DNA of 41,351 bases from a virus. The translations under genes and the position numbers were made by a program. Positions 30,451 through 39,600 of this stretch are shown here, one piece after another. Numbering within the stretch: position 1 is the stretch's first letter; every line of letters starts with the position of its first letter. The stretch spans positions 1-41,351 of IMG/VR virus record IMGVR_UViG_3300009011_000025. One strand, given 5' to 3'. The notes below the pieces were generated by a model, which did no database searches, was not told the origin of the DNA, and worked only from the letters and a program-made list of their open reading frames with translations.

Positions 30451-30752
30451 TGGCGAAGGAAAAAGTAATCACCCTCAAGGTCCCGGTGCCCTTCGGTTCC
30501 GAGACGGTCAGCGAGTTGATGCTGTCGTTCAAGTTGAAATACCTGCGTGGCCATTCGTTGCGAGTTACCTCCGACGGTAAAGGTAGCGGCACTGTCGACC
30601 TCGACTTCTCCACGCTGCTCGACCTGAGTGCGAAGTTATCTGGGCGAACACCAGCCTTCATCGAAGACATGGATGAGGACGACCAAGGGTTGCTCATTCA
30701 GGAAGCCCGAGATTTTTTGCTGAAGCACCTCGGGGGTGGCAGTCCGGCGTGA
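30450..30752 (+). CDS. Tail assembly chaperone, upstream frame
   Basis: A 100-residue protein between tube and tape measure, the place of the P2 E / Mu gp41 chaperone. Starts MAKEKV. A T6G slippery site at 30713-30719, 33 nt before its stop, allows a -1 shift into the following frame, giving the longer chaperone form. Confidence 0.9.
   Translation: MAKEKVITLKVPVPFGSETVSELMLSFKLKYLRGHSLRVTSDGKGSGTVDLDFSTLLDLSAKLSGRTPAFIEDMDEDDQGLLIQEARDFLLKHLGGGSPA
30713..30719 (+). other. -1 ribosomal frameshift site T TTT TTG
   Basis: The heptamer T-TTT-TTG is in phase with the chaperone frame. A -1 slip joins 30450 to the frame that ends at 30877; that frame is open from the slip site through the GTG at 30749. 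P2 uses the same T6G sequence for E+E'. Confidence 0.8.
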
Positions 30753-30877
30753 CTGCTGTCGTCAAGGTAATGGGCGTGCAGCCCTCGGAGGTCATGGAAA
30801 TGGACTTCGACGAGTTGAACTGGTGGCTTGAGCGGGCAGAGGAGTGGACGGAGTGGCAGACAAAGGCTACGGATTAA
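30749..30877 (+). CDS. GpE-type chaperone extension
   Basis: A 42-residue frame (GTG start inside a GTGA overlap) with the GpE signature: MEMDFDELNWWLERAEEWTEW. It is translated mainly as the C-terminal part of the frameshift product from 30450, perhaps also alone. It overlaps the tape-measure start by 34 nt. Confidence 0.85.
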   Translation: MTAVVKVMGVQPSEVMEMDFDELNWWLERAEEWTEWQTKATD

Positions 30878-32643
30878 GCGTCATCATCGGTGCGGTTGAC
30901 CGGCTGACCGCTCCGCTGCGCGGGATGCTGGGGAAGGTGCAGGCGATCAGTGCGGGGATCAGCAAGTCGCTGGACCGCGCCGGCCTGCCCGTTTTCACCA
31001 ACAGCCTGAAGAATGTCGGCAGCGCCCTCGGCGGTGTAGGCAGTGCCGTTGGGCAAAGCAGGGACAGGCTGTTGGGGCTCGGCGCAACGCTTGGCATCAC
31101 TTCTGCCGCACTTGGCTTGTTCGTGAATGGTTACGCGGATGCAACCGGCGCGATCGGCGACACCGCCGAGCGGACCGGGATCAGCCGCGAGCGGTTTCAG
31201 GAGTTGGGTTTTGCCGCCAAACTCACTGGATCGTCGTCTGAGGTACTGGCCGGCGCGCTGCAAAAGATGAACATCAACGTGGGTGCCGCAGCCAAGGGTT
31301 CGAAAGAGCTCACGGATATGTTCTCCGGCCTTGGTATCAAACTGAAGAATACGGACGGCAGCCTGAAAAGCACCGATGAACAGTTCGCAATGTTCGTCGA
31401 CCGGATTTCGAAAATCAAAAACCCTTCGCTTCAGGCGCAGGCCGCGGTGAAGATCTTCGGCAAGAGCGCGACAGAGCTTTTGCCGTTGATCAGGGGGGGC
31501 AGTGCCGGGCTTAAGGAAATGTCTGACGAAGCGCGCCGCCTGGGTATCGTGCTTTCGGACGATGCTGTGCGGGACGGTGAGGCGTTCGGCGACATTCTGG
31601 ACACGCTGAAATTTTCCATCAGTGGTGTGGGCAACATCATCGGCACTGCGCTGGTTCCCGAACTCAGCAAGATGTCGACCTGGCTGACTGAAACGATCGT
31701 CAAATACCGGCCGCAAATCGAAGCGTTCGCCACCAGCTTTGCCAAAAACCTGCCGGGGAACATCCAGAAAATCACTGCTTTCCTCGGTGACCTTTACGAG
31801 GGAATCCAGCCGGTAATCAACGCGGTTGGCTGGCTGTCTGACACCTTCGGCGGTGCCAACGTAATCTTCGCGGCGCTCGGTGCGTACATCGGCGGCGGGC
31901 TCGTGATGAGCATCCTCAACCTTGCCGTGGCTTTCAAAGGGCTGGGGTTCGCCATCGCCGCGACTCCTGTTGGGTGGTTCTTGGCGGCGGTGTTCGCCAT
32001 CGGCTTCGCCGCCACGGTCATTTACAAAAGCTGGGACAACATCGTCGCGTTCTTCGAAGAGAAGTGGGCAGGCGTAAAGTCGGCGTTTAGCGACGGCATC
32101 ATCAATGGGATCGTGAAAGTTTGGCAGGAGTACAACCCGGCCACGCTGATCATGGAGGCGCTCAACGGCTTGGTGAAATACATGACCGGCTGGGACCTGA
32201 GCGCAATTCTCGGAGAAAAGATCAAGGACGCAGTCAGCGCAATGAAAAGCGCTATCCCGGACTGGGCGGCAAAGTTGCTCGGGATCGAAGTTTCAGGTGG
32301 TTCTGGGGGGGCAGGTGCTGATGGCGCTGATGGCGCGGAAGGTGGTGATGGTGGGAGTAATCGCGTTGAAGACGGTAATGGTGCCACCCCCTATCAGCCC
32401 ACAGCGCAAGCTCCCGAGTCCGGCGCCGCTGCGCCGGGTTCTGAAAGGGATTTTGCAGACATCGGTCGCCGTGCCGCTCAGGTCGGAAATGACTCGGCAA
32501 AGATCGTTCAAACACAACAGCAGCCTTCCGAAGTTCGTGTGAAGGTCGATTTCGCAAATACGCCGCCTGGCACCAAAGTTAAAACCGAGGGCAGTCAGGG
32601 CGCCAAATTCGATACGGATTTGGGTTACTCAATGGCGAACTAA
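30844..32643 (+). CDS. Tail tape measure protein
   Basis: A protein of up to 599 residues (GTG at 30844; GTG at 30853 is equally plausible). It has the tape-measure layout: a polar helical start, LKMGRSAE-like LAGALQKMNINVGAAAKG...ELTDMFSGLGI phage-tail-region, two hydrophobic stretches at about 340-400 (VIFAALGAYIGGGLVMSILNLAVAF and GWFLAAVFAIGFAATVIY), then a Gly/Ala/Asp-rich low-complexity tail near 480-520. Its length implies a short contractile tail compared with P2 (815 residues). Confidence 0.93.
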   Translation: MDGVADKGYGLSVIIGAVDRLTAPLRGMLGKVQAISAGISKSLDRAGLPVFTNSLKNVGSALGGVGSAVGQSRDRLLGLGATLGITSAALGLFVNGYADATGAIGDTAERTGISRERFQELGFAAKLTGSSSEVLAGALQKMNINVGAAAKGSKELTDMFSGLGIKLKNTDGSLKSTDEQFAMFVDRISKIKNPSLQAQAAVKIFGKSATELLPLIRGGSAGLKEMSDEARRLGIVLSDDAVRDGEAFGDILDTLKFSISGVGNIIGTALVPELSKMSTWLTETIVKYRPQIEAFATSFAKNLPGNIQKITAFLGDLYEGIQPVINAVGWLSDTFGGANVIFAALGAYIGGGLVMSILNLAVAFKGLGFAIAATPVGWFLAAVFAIGFAATVIYKSWDNIVAFFEEKWAGVKSAFSDGIINGIVKVWQEYNPATLIMEALNGLVKYMTGWDLSAILGEKIKDAVSAMKSAIPDWAAKLLGIEVSGGSGGAGADGADGAEGGDGGSNRVEDGNGATPYQPTAQAPESGAAAPGSERDFADIGRRAAQVGNDSAKIVQTQQQPSEVRVKVDFANTPPGTKVKTEGSQGAKFDTDLGYSMAN

Positions 32644-32655
32644 CCGGAGCCACCC

Positions 32656-33951
32656 ATGGGATGGAGAGACAACTACCGCGCCGCGACTTTTCGCGGCGTT
32701 CCTTTTTTTGTTGAGTCTGCAGACAGCACTCATGGCCGCCGCCAGGCAGTGCATGAGCATGCTCAGCGCGATGTTCCATACACTGAGGATCTCGGTCGTA
32801 AGGCTCGGGAGTTCTCCGTTTCCGGTTACCTGATAGGTCTGGAGTACCAGACCCAGCGCGACGAGTTGATTAAGGCATGTGAGACCGCGGGGCCAGGGGT
32901 TCTGGTTCACCCCTATCGTGGCGAGATGACCGTAGAGTGTCGCGGCCTGGGTGTTGGCGAGAGCAGTGCCGACGGCGGCATGTGCATGGTTAAGCTGACC
33001 TTCCTGGAAGCGGGGGAGGCCTCCTACCCATCAGCCAAGATCGACACGGTCAATGCCATCAGTGCGAAGGGCAATGCCGTCACCGCTGCCGCAGAGAAAA
33101 GTTTTGTCTCGGATTTCCTGACTACCGGGTTTCCTGCATATGTTGCCGAATCAGCAGCGACCGGACTCGCCGATCTTGGCGATTTCATGTCGGCCCCAGG
33201 CTTGAGCTTTGGCGGGGATTTACAGGCAGCATCTGACTTTTACCAGCAGGCGAAGGGGCTTGCATCAGACGCTTACAGCTTGGTCCAGCAGCCATTGAAT
33301 ATGGTCAGCAGGATCACCGGTTTGTTTGGCTCAATCCGATCGGCTTTCGGCAGCAATGCGTTGAGCATGTTGACCAGCCTTTTTGACCGGTCGCCGTCCA
33401 GTTACTCGGGCAGCACCGCAACGCCGAGCCGGAGGCAGCAAGCCACGAACACCGTTGCTCTAAATGCGCTGGTGCGTCAGGTCGCAATTGCTGAAGCCTC
33501 GAAGGCGGCAGTGGTAACGCAAACCACGGTGTCCACACCAATACCAGTCGTCGCGGCAAGGGCTGCCACTGCCGTACAAACGTCTGCTTTGGCTTCGAAC
33601 GTGCGGACCACGCTGACGCCAACGGTCTACGACAGCTACCAAGCCGCGATAAAGGTTCGCGAAGAACTAGTTGACCGCATAGATGCTGAAAGCGAGGCCA
33701 CTCCGGACGATGAGGTCTACGTGACTCTGTCGGATCTACGGACCAGCGTCGTGCAGGCCGTACCGAATCCAGAGCAGGACCTCGCTCGGATCGTCCAGTA
33801 CGTGCCGAAAGAGACGCTGCCTTCTTTGTTGGTGGCTTATCAGATTTACGGCGACGCCGGTCGGGCCGATGAGATCGCCACACGCAATGGCCCACGGCAC
33901 CCTGGCTTTTTGATTGGTGGCAATCAGCTTGAGGTGCTTGCTGATGGATGA
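32656..33951 (+). CDS. DNA circularization protein / baseplate hub gpN-like
   Basis: A 431-residue protein. The N-terminal 95 residues (WRDNYRAATFRGVPFFVESAD ... YIGLEYQTQRDELIKACETAGPG-type) are the DNA_circ_N domain of Mu gpN. The rest is helical with Ala/Thr-rich parts. In Mu it is part of the baseplate, despite the name. The order tape measure, gpN, gpP is kept. Confidence 0.92.
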   Translation: MGWRDNYRAATFRGVPFFVESADSTHGRRQAVHEHAQRDVPYTEDLGRKAREFSVSGYLIGLEYQTQRDELIKACETAGPGVLVHPYRGEMTVECRGLGVGESSADGGMCMVKLTFLEAGEASYPSAKIDTVNAISAKGNAVTAAAEKSFVSDFLTTGFPAYVAESAATGLADLGDFMSAPGLSFGGDLQAASDFYQQAKGLASDAYSLVQQPLNMVSRITGLFGSIRSAFGSNALSMLTSLFDRSPSSYSGSTATPSRRQQATNTVALNALVRQVAIAEASKAAVVTQTTVSTPIPVVAARAATAVQTSALASNVRTTLTPTVYDSYQAAIKVREELVDRIDAESEATPDDEVYVTLSDLRTSVVQAVPNPEQDLARIVQYVPKETLPSLLVAYQIYGDAGRADEIATRNGPRHPGFLIGGNQLEVLADG

Positions 33952-35059
33952 CCTCGAGCTTTTGGTTAACGGAATGAACTATTCGGGCTGGACGTCACTT
34001 GGCGTTACCCGCGCGATCGATGCCGCGACAACCGCGTTCACCTCCACACTCACCGAGAAATGGGAGGCCGGTGATAGCTCTCCCGCCCAGGTGGAGCCCT
34101 GGCCGATTCTCCCGGGTGACGCCTGCGAAGTTAGGCTCGCTGGTTTTCCGATGGTGGTTGGCTACGTCGATATTTTCAAACCCTCGTTCAGCTCCACCGA
34201 CCACGACATCAACATTCAGGGGCGTGACAAGGTTGCGGATCTGGTTGATTGCAGTGCCGTGCACACGCCTGATGAGTGGAAAAACATCAACCTGCTCAGT
34301 TTCGCGAAGATTCTGGCGGCGCCGTTTGGGGTGACCGTCACAGCGGAAATTGATGTGGGTGAGCCCTTCCCCGTGTGCAAGCTGCAGCAGGGGGAGACAG
34401 CTTTCAAGGCGATCGAACGATACGCCAGGCAGCGCAAAGCGTTGTTGATGCCAGACGGCGCGGGGGGCCTTCTCATAACTCGCGCTGGTGTTCGCCGGGC
34501 CGAGGCTTCACTAATTCAGGGCGAAAATATCCTGAACGCCAGCGGCACAATCGATCACAGCCAGCGGTTCAGCAGCTACCTGGTGAAAGGGCAGGCCAGC
34601 TACAGCCCAGACAGTACCGGAGAGACCGAGGCTCACATCTCGGGCGGCGTCACCGACAGCGGCATCAGGCGATATCGGCCGATGCTCTTGGTTGCCGAGA
34701 CGGGCGGAACAACCTCAAGCCTGCAGGATCGCGCAACGTGGGAGGCGAACAGCCGAATTGGCAAGTCTGCCGCGGCGAGCATTGCAGTCCAGGGGTGGCG
34801 GCAACGTACGGGCGGTCCATTGTGGGAGCCGGGTCTGCTGGTTTATGTCCGATCGTCCTGGCTGCGAATGGATGGTTGGATGCTAATCCGACAAGTGACC
34901 TATGAACGTGGTGAAGGTGGCACGACCGCCAAACTTGAGATTGTCAGTCCCCAGGCTTTCGACCCTGAGCCACCCGACGGCGAGAAAGGTAAGAAGGGCA
35001 AAAAAGGTGGCCGGAACATTTGGGCTGAAGCGATTGGTGATGAGGATCCGCCAAAATGA
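33944..35059 (+). CDS. Baseplate hub protein gpP-like
   Basis: A 371-residue protein starting MDDLEL, ATG overlapping the gpN stop by 8 nt. It matches the Mu gpP / P2 gpD hub fold: strands LELLVNGMNYSGWTS, GYVDIFKPSFSSTDHDINIQGRDKVADLVDCS, and a Lys/Gly-rich tail (GEKGKKGKKGGRN). It forms the central hub trimer on which the spike sits. Confidence 0.92.
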   Translation: MDDLELLVNGMNYSGWTSLGVTRAIDAATTAFTSTLTEKWEAGDSSPAQVEPWPILPGDACEVRLAGFPMVVGYVDIFKPSFSSTDHDINIQGRDKVADLVDCSAVHTPDEWKNINLLSFAKILAAPFGVTVTAEIDVGEPFPVCKLQQGETAFKAIERYARQRKALLMPDGAGGLLITRAGVRRAEASLIQGENILNASGTIDHSQRFSSYLVKGQASYSPDSTGETEAHISGGVTDSGIRRYRPMLLVAETGGTTSSLQDRATWEANSRIGKSAAASIAVQGWRQRTGGPLWEPGLLVYVRSSWLRMDGWMLIRQVTYERGEGGTTAKLEIVSPQAFDPEPPDGEKGKKGKKGGRNIWAEAIGDEDPPK

Positions 35060-35556
35060 GTGAAGCGCTCAAAGAAATTGGCAACCGAGTAATGATGATG
35101 TTCGGCCGTGGTGTTTTGCGCGCCGTAACTGATACCGGCCCACGACAGCAGGTGCAGGTTGAGCTGCTCAAGGATGAGCTTCGCGATGGCCTTGAGCACA
35201 TGCAGAACTATGGCTTCACCAGTCACCCGCGGGGTGGTGATGTAGCGGTGGCTTTTCTCGGAGGCAACCGCGAGCAAGGGATTGTTCTGGTGGTCGATGA
35301 CCGCCGGTACAGAATCCCCTTACTGGCTGGTGAGGTCGCCATCTATGACGACCTTGGCAACAAGATCGAGCTGCTGCGCGAGATGGTGAAGGTCACTGCC
35401 GTTCAGCACCTTGAGGCAGTCGCCCCGACGATTAAGCTGATTGGTGATGTCGAGATAGTCGGCAACGTCACGACCACAGGCACCATCACCAACAACGGCA
35501 AACGAGTCGATAGCACCCATACCCATTCCAGTGGTGGATCAGGAGTACCTGTCTGA
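35056..35556 (+). CDS. Baseplate spike gp45-like (gpV)
   Basis: A 166-residue membrane-piercing spike. An OB-fold start (GRGVLRAVTDTGPRQQVQVELLKDELRDGLEHMQNYGF) is followed by beta-helix strands (IKLIGDVEIVGNVTTTGTI) and the tip motif THTHSSGG, whose HxH bind iron in Mu and P2 spikes. Confidence 0.95.
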   Translation: MSEALKEIGNRVMMMFGRGVLRAVTDTGPRQQVQVELLKDELRDGLEHMQNYGFTSHPRGGDVAVAFLGGNREQGIVLVVDDRRYRIPLLAGEVAIYDDLGNKIELLREMVKVTAVQHLEAVAPTIKLIGDVEIVGNVTTTGTITNNGKRVDSTHTHSSGGSGVPV

Positions 35557-36023
35557 TGGCCGATGCCGCAATGGTAATGACCGAGAACGGCGGTGCGCTG
35601 GTTCTGTCGGGCTTCGACTTGGAGCGCGACGACGGACTGGAGACCGCTGTGATTATCAGCCTGTTCACCGACAGGCGGGCCAGTGCCGAACAGATCCCTG
35701 TAGAGCTACCACAGGATGACCTTCGGGGGTACTGGGGTGACATCAGCAACGCCACGCCGTCTGACCAGACCGGTTCTCTGCTTTGGCTGTTGGCCCGCGA
35801 AAAGCAACTGCCCCAAGTACTCAGTCGCGCTCAGCAGTATTGCCGAGAGGCATTGGCTTGGATGGTAGAGGACCTGGTCGCAACCCGTGTCGAGGTGACT
35901 GCGCAGTTCGTTGCGCAAGGCTGGATGCTAATCCTCGTCGATATTTTCCGGCCGACCGGTTCTCCGGTCCGCTATCGATTCAATTACGAATGGTCGGCTC
36001 AAGCCGCAAAGAGGTCTTCCTGA
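35556..36023 (+). CDS. Baseplate protein gp46-like
   Basis: A 155-residue phage GP46 family protein (wedge component). Characteristic are ETAVIISLFTDRRASAEQIPVELPQDDLRGYWGD and LLWLLAREKQLPQVLSRAQQYCREALAWMVED. Its start is one base from the spike stop. It joins gp47 and gp48 in the wedge. Confidence 0.93.
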   Translation: MADAAMVMTENGGALVLSGFDLERDDGLETAVIISLFTDRRASAEQIPVELPQDDLRGYWGDISNATPSDQTGSLLWLLAREKQLPQVLSRAQQYCREALAWMVEDLVATRVEVTAQFVAQGWMLILVDIFRPTGSPVRYRFNYEWSAQAAKRSS

Positions 36024-37081
36024 TGCCATTTGCTCGACCTACGCTGACTGAGTTGATCAACCGCGTAATCACTGACATCAGCAGCCGTGTGACTGGCGTC
36101 GACAGTGCGGTGCTCCGCCGTTCACTGCTCGGGATCGTTGGCCAGTCAGAGGCCGGCGCCGTCCACATGTTGTATGGCTACCTCGATTGGATCGCCAAGC
36201 AATCGATCATCGACACTGCAGAGAAGGAATACCTGGAACGCTGGGCGGCGATCTGGAAGGTAATCCGTAAAACCGCCGGCTTTGCTTCCGGGCAGTACGC
36301 ACTTTCCGGAACTGCGGGCGCCACAATCCTAGATGGCACGATTGTTCAACGCCAAGACGGCGTCCAGTACAAGGTGCTCGGGGATGCCGTGTTCGGCGGC
36401 GGCCCATTGGTTGTTCCCATCTTGGCACTTGAGGCGGGCGAGGCTGGCAACTTCGGATCTGGATTGCCGATTTTCCTGCTATCACCGATAGCCGGCGTTC
36501 AATCCACTGGCACGACTGCCACAAAGATCGAGGGCGGCGTTGATGTCGAGTCCGACGAGAGGCTGTTGGCCCGCTTGTTGGCCCGTATTCAACAACCTCC
36601 TCACGGCGGCGCGACCTTTGACTACGAACAGTGGGCGCTTGAAGTTCCAGGCGTGACCAGAGTCTGGGTTTACCCGCTTCTGATGGGAGTCGGCACTGTC
36701 ACGGTGCTGTTCGTGTGCGACGAGGAAGTGAGCATTATTCCTTCCCCGGCCAAGGTAGCGGAGGTCCAAGCGTACATCAACGCTCTCGCGCCGGTGACAG
36801 CAGAAGTCTTCGTTGCGGCACCAATCGCCGATCCTCTGGCCATGACCATCAAGCTCACGCCAAACACCACAGCTGTTCAGAACGCAGTTAGCGCCGAACT
36901 GGCGGACTTGATCGGCCGTGACTCTGCACCTGGTGGAACGATCTTGATCAGCCGTTTGCGTGAAGCCGTATCGCTCGCAGCCGGTGAGGACAATAACCAG
37001 ATCGTCACGCCGACCGCAGATGTGACGCACGCCACTGGCCACATGGCCGTGTTGGGCACGCTTACTTTCTCCAGCTTTTAG
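36023..37081 (+). CDS. Baseplate J / gp47-like wedge protein
   Basis: A 352-residue baseplate J family protein starting MPFARP (ATG overlaps the gp46 stop). Signature parts: LYGYLDWIAKQSIIDTAEKEYLERWAAIW, GTIVQRQDGVQYKV and HGGATFDYEQWALEVPGVTRVWV. A forward start in another frame is not needed. It forms the wedge that carries fibre attachment. Confidence 0.95.
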   Translation: MPFARPTLTELINRVITDISSRVTGVDSAVLRRSLLGIVGQSEAGAVHMLYGYLDWIAKQSIIDTAEKEYLERWAAIWKVIRKTAGFASGQYALSGTAGATILDGTIVQRQDGVQYKVLGDAVFGGGPLVVPILALEAGEAGNFGSGLPIFLLSPIAGVQSTGTTATKIEGGVDVESDERLLARLLARIQQPPHGGATFDYEQWALEVPGVTRVWVYPLLMGVGTVTVLFVCDEEVSIIPSPAKVAEVQAYINALAPVTAEVFVAAPIADPLAMTIKLTPNTTAVQNAVSAELADLIGRDSAPGGTILISRLREAVSLAAGEDNNQIVTPTADVTHATGHMAVLGTLTFSSF

Positions 37082-37089
37082 GAGGCGAA

Positions 37090-37680
37090 ATGCCGACAGC
37101 TGCTGAATACAGGGAGCAGCTGAAAGCGCTGCTTCCACCTGGACAGGCCTTCCCTCGCGACCCTGGCACCACTTTGCACGACCTCCTTGATGGGATGTCG
37201 ATCGAGCTTGCGCGTGTGGATGGACGAGCCAGCGTGCTGCCGCCAGAGGTTAACCCGGCCACTGCCGTTGAACTACTTCCGGATTGGGAGCGCGTGGCGG
37301 GGCTACCTGACAAATGCTCGGGCGTCCTCGAGGAAACGCTGCAGGGGCGTCGCAATGCACTGCTAACAAAGCTCGCCAGCACCGGTGGCCAGTCGACCGA
37401 GTACTTCATCGATATCGCTGCATCTCTTGGGTACGCGGTGACGATCGAGGTGTTCAGGCCTTTCCGCGCGGGCATGTCCGTCGCCGGCGATGCTTTGACC
37501 AATGGGCCATGGGCTTACACCTGGCTGGTCAGAGCGCCAGAGGTCAGCGTTACAGAGTTTCGAGCTGGGCTATCGGCTTCGGGCGAGCGCCTCCGTACCT
37601 GGGGCAACGACACCCTCGAATGCAAAATAAATCAATTGAAGCCAGCGCACACGATCGCGCTCTTCGCCTATGGAGATTGA
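37090..37680 (+). CDS. Baseplate protein gp48-like (DUF2313)
   Basis: A 196-residue YmfQ/DUF2313 protein: LKALLPPGQAFPRDPGTTLHDLLDGMSIELARVDGRA, LLPDWERVAGLPDKCSG and CKINQLKPAHTIALFAYGD. In Mu this wedge component links the baseplate to the fibre. Start 8 nt after gp47 with GGAGG. Confidence 0.94.
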   Translation: MPTAAEYREQLKALLPPGQAFPRDPGTTLHDLLDGMSIELARVDGRASVLPPEVNPATAVELLPDWERVAGLPDKCSGVLEETLQGRRNALLTKLASTGGQSTEYFIDIAASLGYAVTIEVFRPFRAGMSVAGDALTNGPWAYTWLVRAPEVSVTEFRAGLSASGERLRTWGNDTLECKINQLKPAHTIALFAYGD

Positions 37681-37683
37681 CGC

Positions 37684-38628
37684 ATGCACAGAATTGATGG
37701 GCCTGGCGCCACGGTTGATAACAAGTTCACTGACGGCGATCCGGTTGGCGGCATTCAGGCAACTCTTGTAACTGATGACTGGCTGAATGATGTCCAAGAA
37801 AACATCATGGCGGTGTTGGTAGCGGCGGCTGTTTCGCCGACGAAAGGGCGTTCGGCTGACTTGGTTGATGCTATTCGTTCGATTTCTCCGGGAGCTGTTG
37901 GCTCAGTTAGAAACGCGAAAATGTCTCTGGTCGCCGCCAGTGCAAGCGCGACATTTACATCTGATCAGGTTGTTGTGGCATCGTCACTTGGCGGTGCCAC
38001 TTACCGACTGAGCAGCTTCAGCAAGATCATCAATCTCGCCACAATCGGCGCTGGCGGTATGGATACCGGTAGCGCACCGCTCTCAGGGTTCGTCGGGCTG
38101 TATGCAATCTATAACCCTTCGAACGGCGCTTCTGCACTACTTGCAGTCAATGCAACAAGCGCGCTGCTGCCGAATGTTTACGGCGGTGCAAGTATGCCGG
38201 CTGGATACACTGCGTCTGCCCTAATAAGCGTATGGGGAACAAATGGGAGCGGTCAGTTTGTAATTGGGCTTCAGGTAGACCGCGAAATCAGCATCGCCAC
38301 AAACACTGTATTCACTACCACCACCGTACAAGCATCGCTGACATCGTTCTCAATTTCCGCAGTGGTTCCAAGAAACGCAGTTACATGCAGGGGTGATTAC
38401 ACCGTTGGATCTTCAGCGGCAAGTGCGGGCGCAAGCGCAGTTCTGTGCGGATCACCTATTGAAATTGGTCGCGTAGCTCAGGGGGGGACAAGTGCTACAG
38501 CCGGTGCAACTATGGTTTCATCTTTCCCGCATCTGCCAATTCTAACTGCGCAAACATTGTATTATCGCGGGTCAGTATCTGCTGGCACATATAACTTCGT
38601 TGTCAGCATTTCTTCTTATGTGTTCTGA
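37684..38628 (+). CDS. Tail fibre protein
   Basis: A 314-residue fibre. The N-terminal 75 residues (IDGPGATVDNKFTDGDPVGGIQATLVTDDWLNDVQENIMAVL) are the typical baseplate-binding end of Pseudomonas phage fibres. The remainder is Ser/Ala/Thr-rich beta shaft and tip without VR-like sequence, so this fibre is not a DGR target. The shaft DNA is A+T-richer than the tail genes, which suggests exchange of the receptor-binding part. Confidence 0.9.
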   Translation: MHRIDGPGATVDNKFTDGDPVGGIQATLVTDDWLNDVQENIMAVLVAAAVSPTKGRSADLVDAIRSISPGAVGSVRNAKMSLVAASASATFTSDQVVVASSLGGATYRLSSFSKIINLATIGAGGMDTGSAPLSGFVGLYAIYNPSNGASALLAVNATSALLPNVYGGASMPAGYTASALISVWGTNGSGQFVIGLQVDREISIATNTVFTTTTVQASLTSFSISAVVPRNAVTCRGDYTVGSSAASAGASAVLCGSPIEIGRVAQGGTSATAGATMVSSFPHLPILTAQTLYYRGSVSAGTYNFVVSISSYVF

Positions 38629-38637
38629 GGGGGTTAA

Positions 38638-38811
38638 TTGGATATTTATGTTGCTTTTTTAGATGCGGAAGAGAAAGTGGTAATTGCATCATTTTCCAGC
38701 ATTCAAAATCAATCCGATTGGCCGCATCAAGGAGTTGTTAGCGATAGCGATCAAAGGTGGATTGATTATATTGGTCAATTCAAGGATGATACGGTTTTTA
38801 TCCATGCTTGA
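38638..38811 (+). CDS. 57-residue fibre-associated hypothetical
   Basis: TTG start with GAGGGGG 6 nt upstream; the protein reads MDIYVAFLDAEEKVVIASF ... WIDYIGQFKDDTVFIHA. Short acidic proteins of this kind follow tail fibre genes in Pseudomonas phages and may be fibre chaperones. It ends just before a bidirectional hairpin. The DNA is A+T-rich. Confidence 0.75.
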   Translation: MDIYVAFLDAEEKVVIASFSSIQNQSDWPHQGVVSDSDQRWIDYIGQFKDDTVFIHA

Positions 38812-38817
38812 ACCTGT

Positions 38818-38853
38818 ATTTGCGCGCTTGAAATAAACTACAAACGCGCAAAT
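38818..38853. terminator. Inverted repeat between convergent genes
   Basis: ATTTGCGCG and CGCGCAAAT, 9-bp arms, 18-nt loop, exactly in the gap between the fibre operon end and the stop of the SGNH gene on the other strand. No strong T-run, so termination would be bidirectional but modest. Confidence 0.55.
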
Positions 38854-38856
38854 AAT

Positions 38857-39555
38857 TCAAGGAAGCTTATCAATTACTCCGGAAACTATAGGAAATTCCC
38901 TCTCTGCTTTCAGTTGATACATGGTATCAAAAGGATGAACGCAGTCGGAGAGCATGCTCTGCCAGCCCGTCATGTTAATAAGGCTATAGTAGTGCGATAC
39001 GATTGGCACTGATGTTGCTGATGCCACGATATTCATGTGCGCAACATAGTATTGAAGCTTACTCTGGCGCGGCTCCTTGCACACTGGGTTTGGCTCATAT
39101 AGAACCACCTCTTTTCCGTACTTCCGTGCCGTAAAGATAAGCTGCTTTAGTATTTCAGCATATGCTTGCGGAGACTCGGCCAAATTTCCAGCGGTAGGCG
39201 CAGACTGAAAGTATGCGTCATTCAGGCTCATATTGATCGTGACAATCTTGGCAATAGAATCACGCATTTGATCCTCCCATACAGGATGTCGTCCATCCGC
39301 ACCGTATAGCAGTTGGGAGGCCTGTGTTCCGCCAACACCATGGTTGGCAATACGAACTCCGGTCCCGTACTTCTGCTGAAGCATTCGCTCCAGAACCTTC
39401 GTTTCGCTATTCGGCGAAATGACGCTCGCGCCATTTATTACTTGCCATCCCTCGGTCGTTGAATCGCCGTACGCCTCTATGAGCACATCTGTCGCATTGG
39501 CGGAAGCAATTGTGAGAGTAAAGCACGCGGCAACAAACAGTTTCTTGATGAGCAT
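38857..39555 (-). CDS. Secreted SGNH/GDSL hydrolase
   Basis: A 232-residue exported esterase-type protein. A signal peptide (MLIKKLFVAACFTLTIASANA) is followed by Block I GDST (Gly30-Ser32), a Gly in HGVGGTQAS (block II), SLND (Asn112, block III) and DCVH (Asp204, His207, block V). So the SGNH set is complete. AAGGAGG precedes the ATG. It is the only minus-strand gene in the late region and is A+T-richer, so it looks like a moron expressed in the lysogen. A likely job is O-acetyl removal or transfer on surface glycans, which could alter phage receptors; the substrate is not known. Confidence 0.88.
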   Translation of the reverse strand: MLIKKLFVAACFTLTIASANATDVLIEAYGDSTTEGWQVINGASVISPNSETKVLERMLQQKYGTGVRIANHGVGGTQASQLLYGADGRHPVWEDQMRDSIAKIVTINMSLNDAYFQSAPTAGNLAESPQAYAEILKQLIFTARKYGKEVVLYEPNPVCKEPRQSKLQYYVAHMNIVASATSVPIVSHYYSLINMTGWQSMLSDCVHPFDTMYQLKAEREFPIVSGVIDKLP

Positions 39556-39600
39556 AGGCCCTCCTTGTGGGGCTTAGTGTACCAACTAGCATGGTGAAAA

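Noticed and set aside
37684-38628. Tail fibre as a third DGR target
   Set aside because: Its C-terminus has no match to TR and no lectin-type WYWSSSQRSA or RVRPVR segment.
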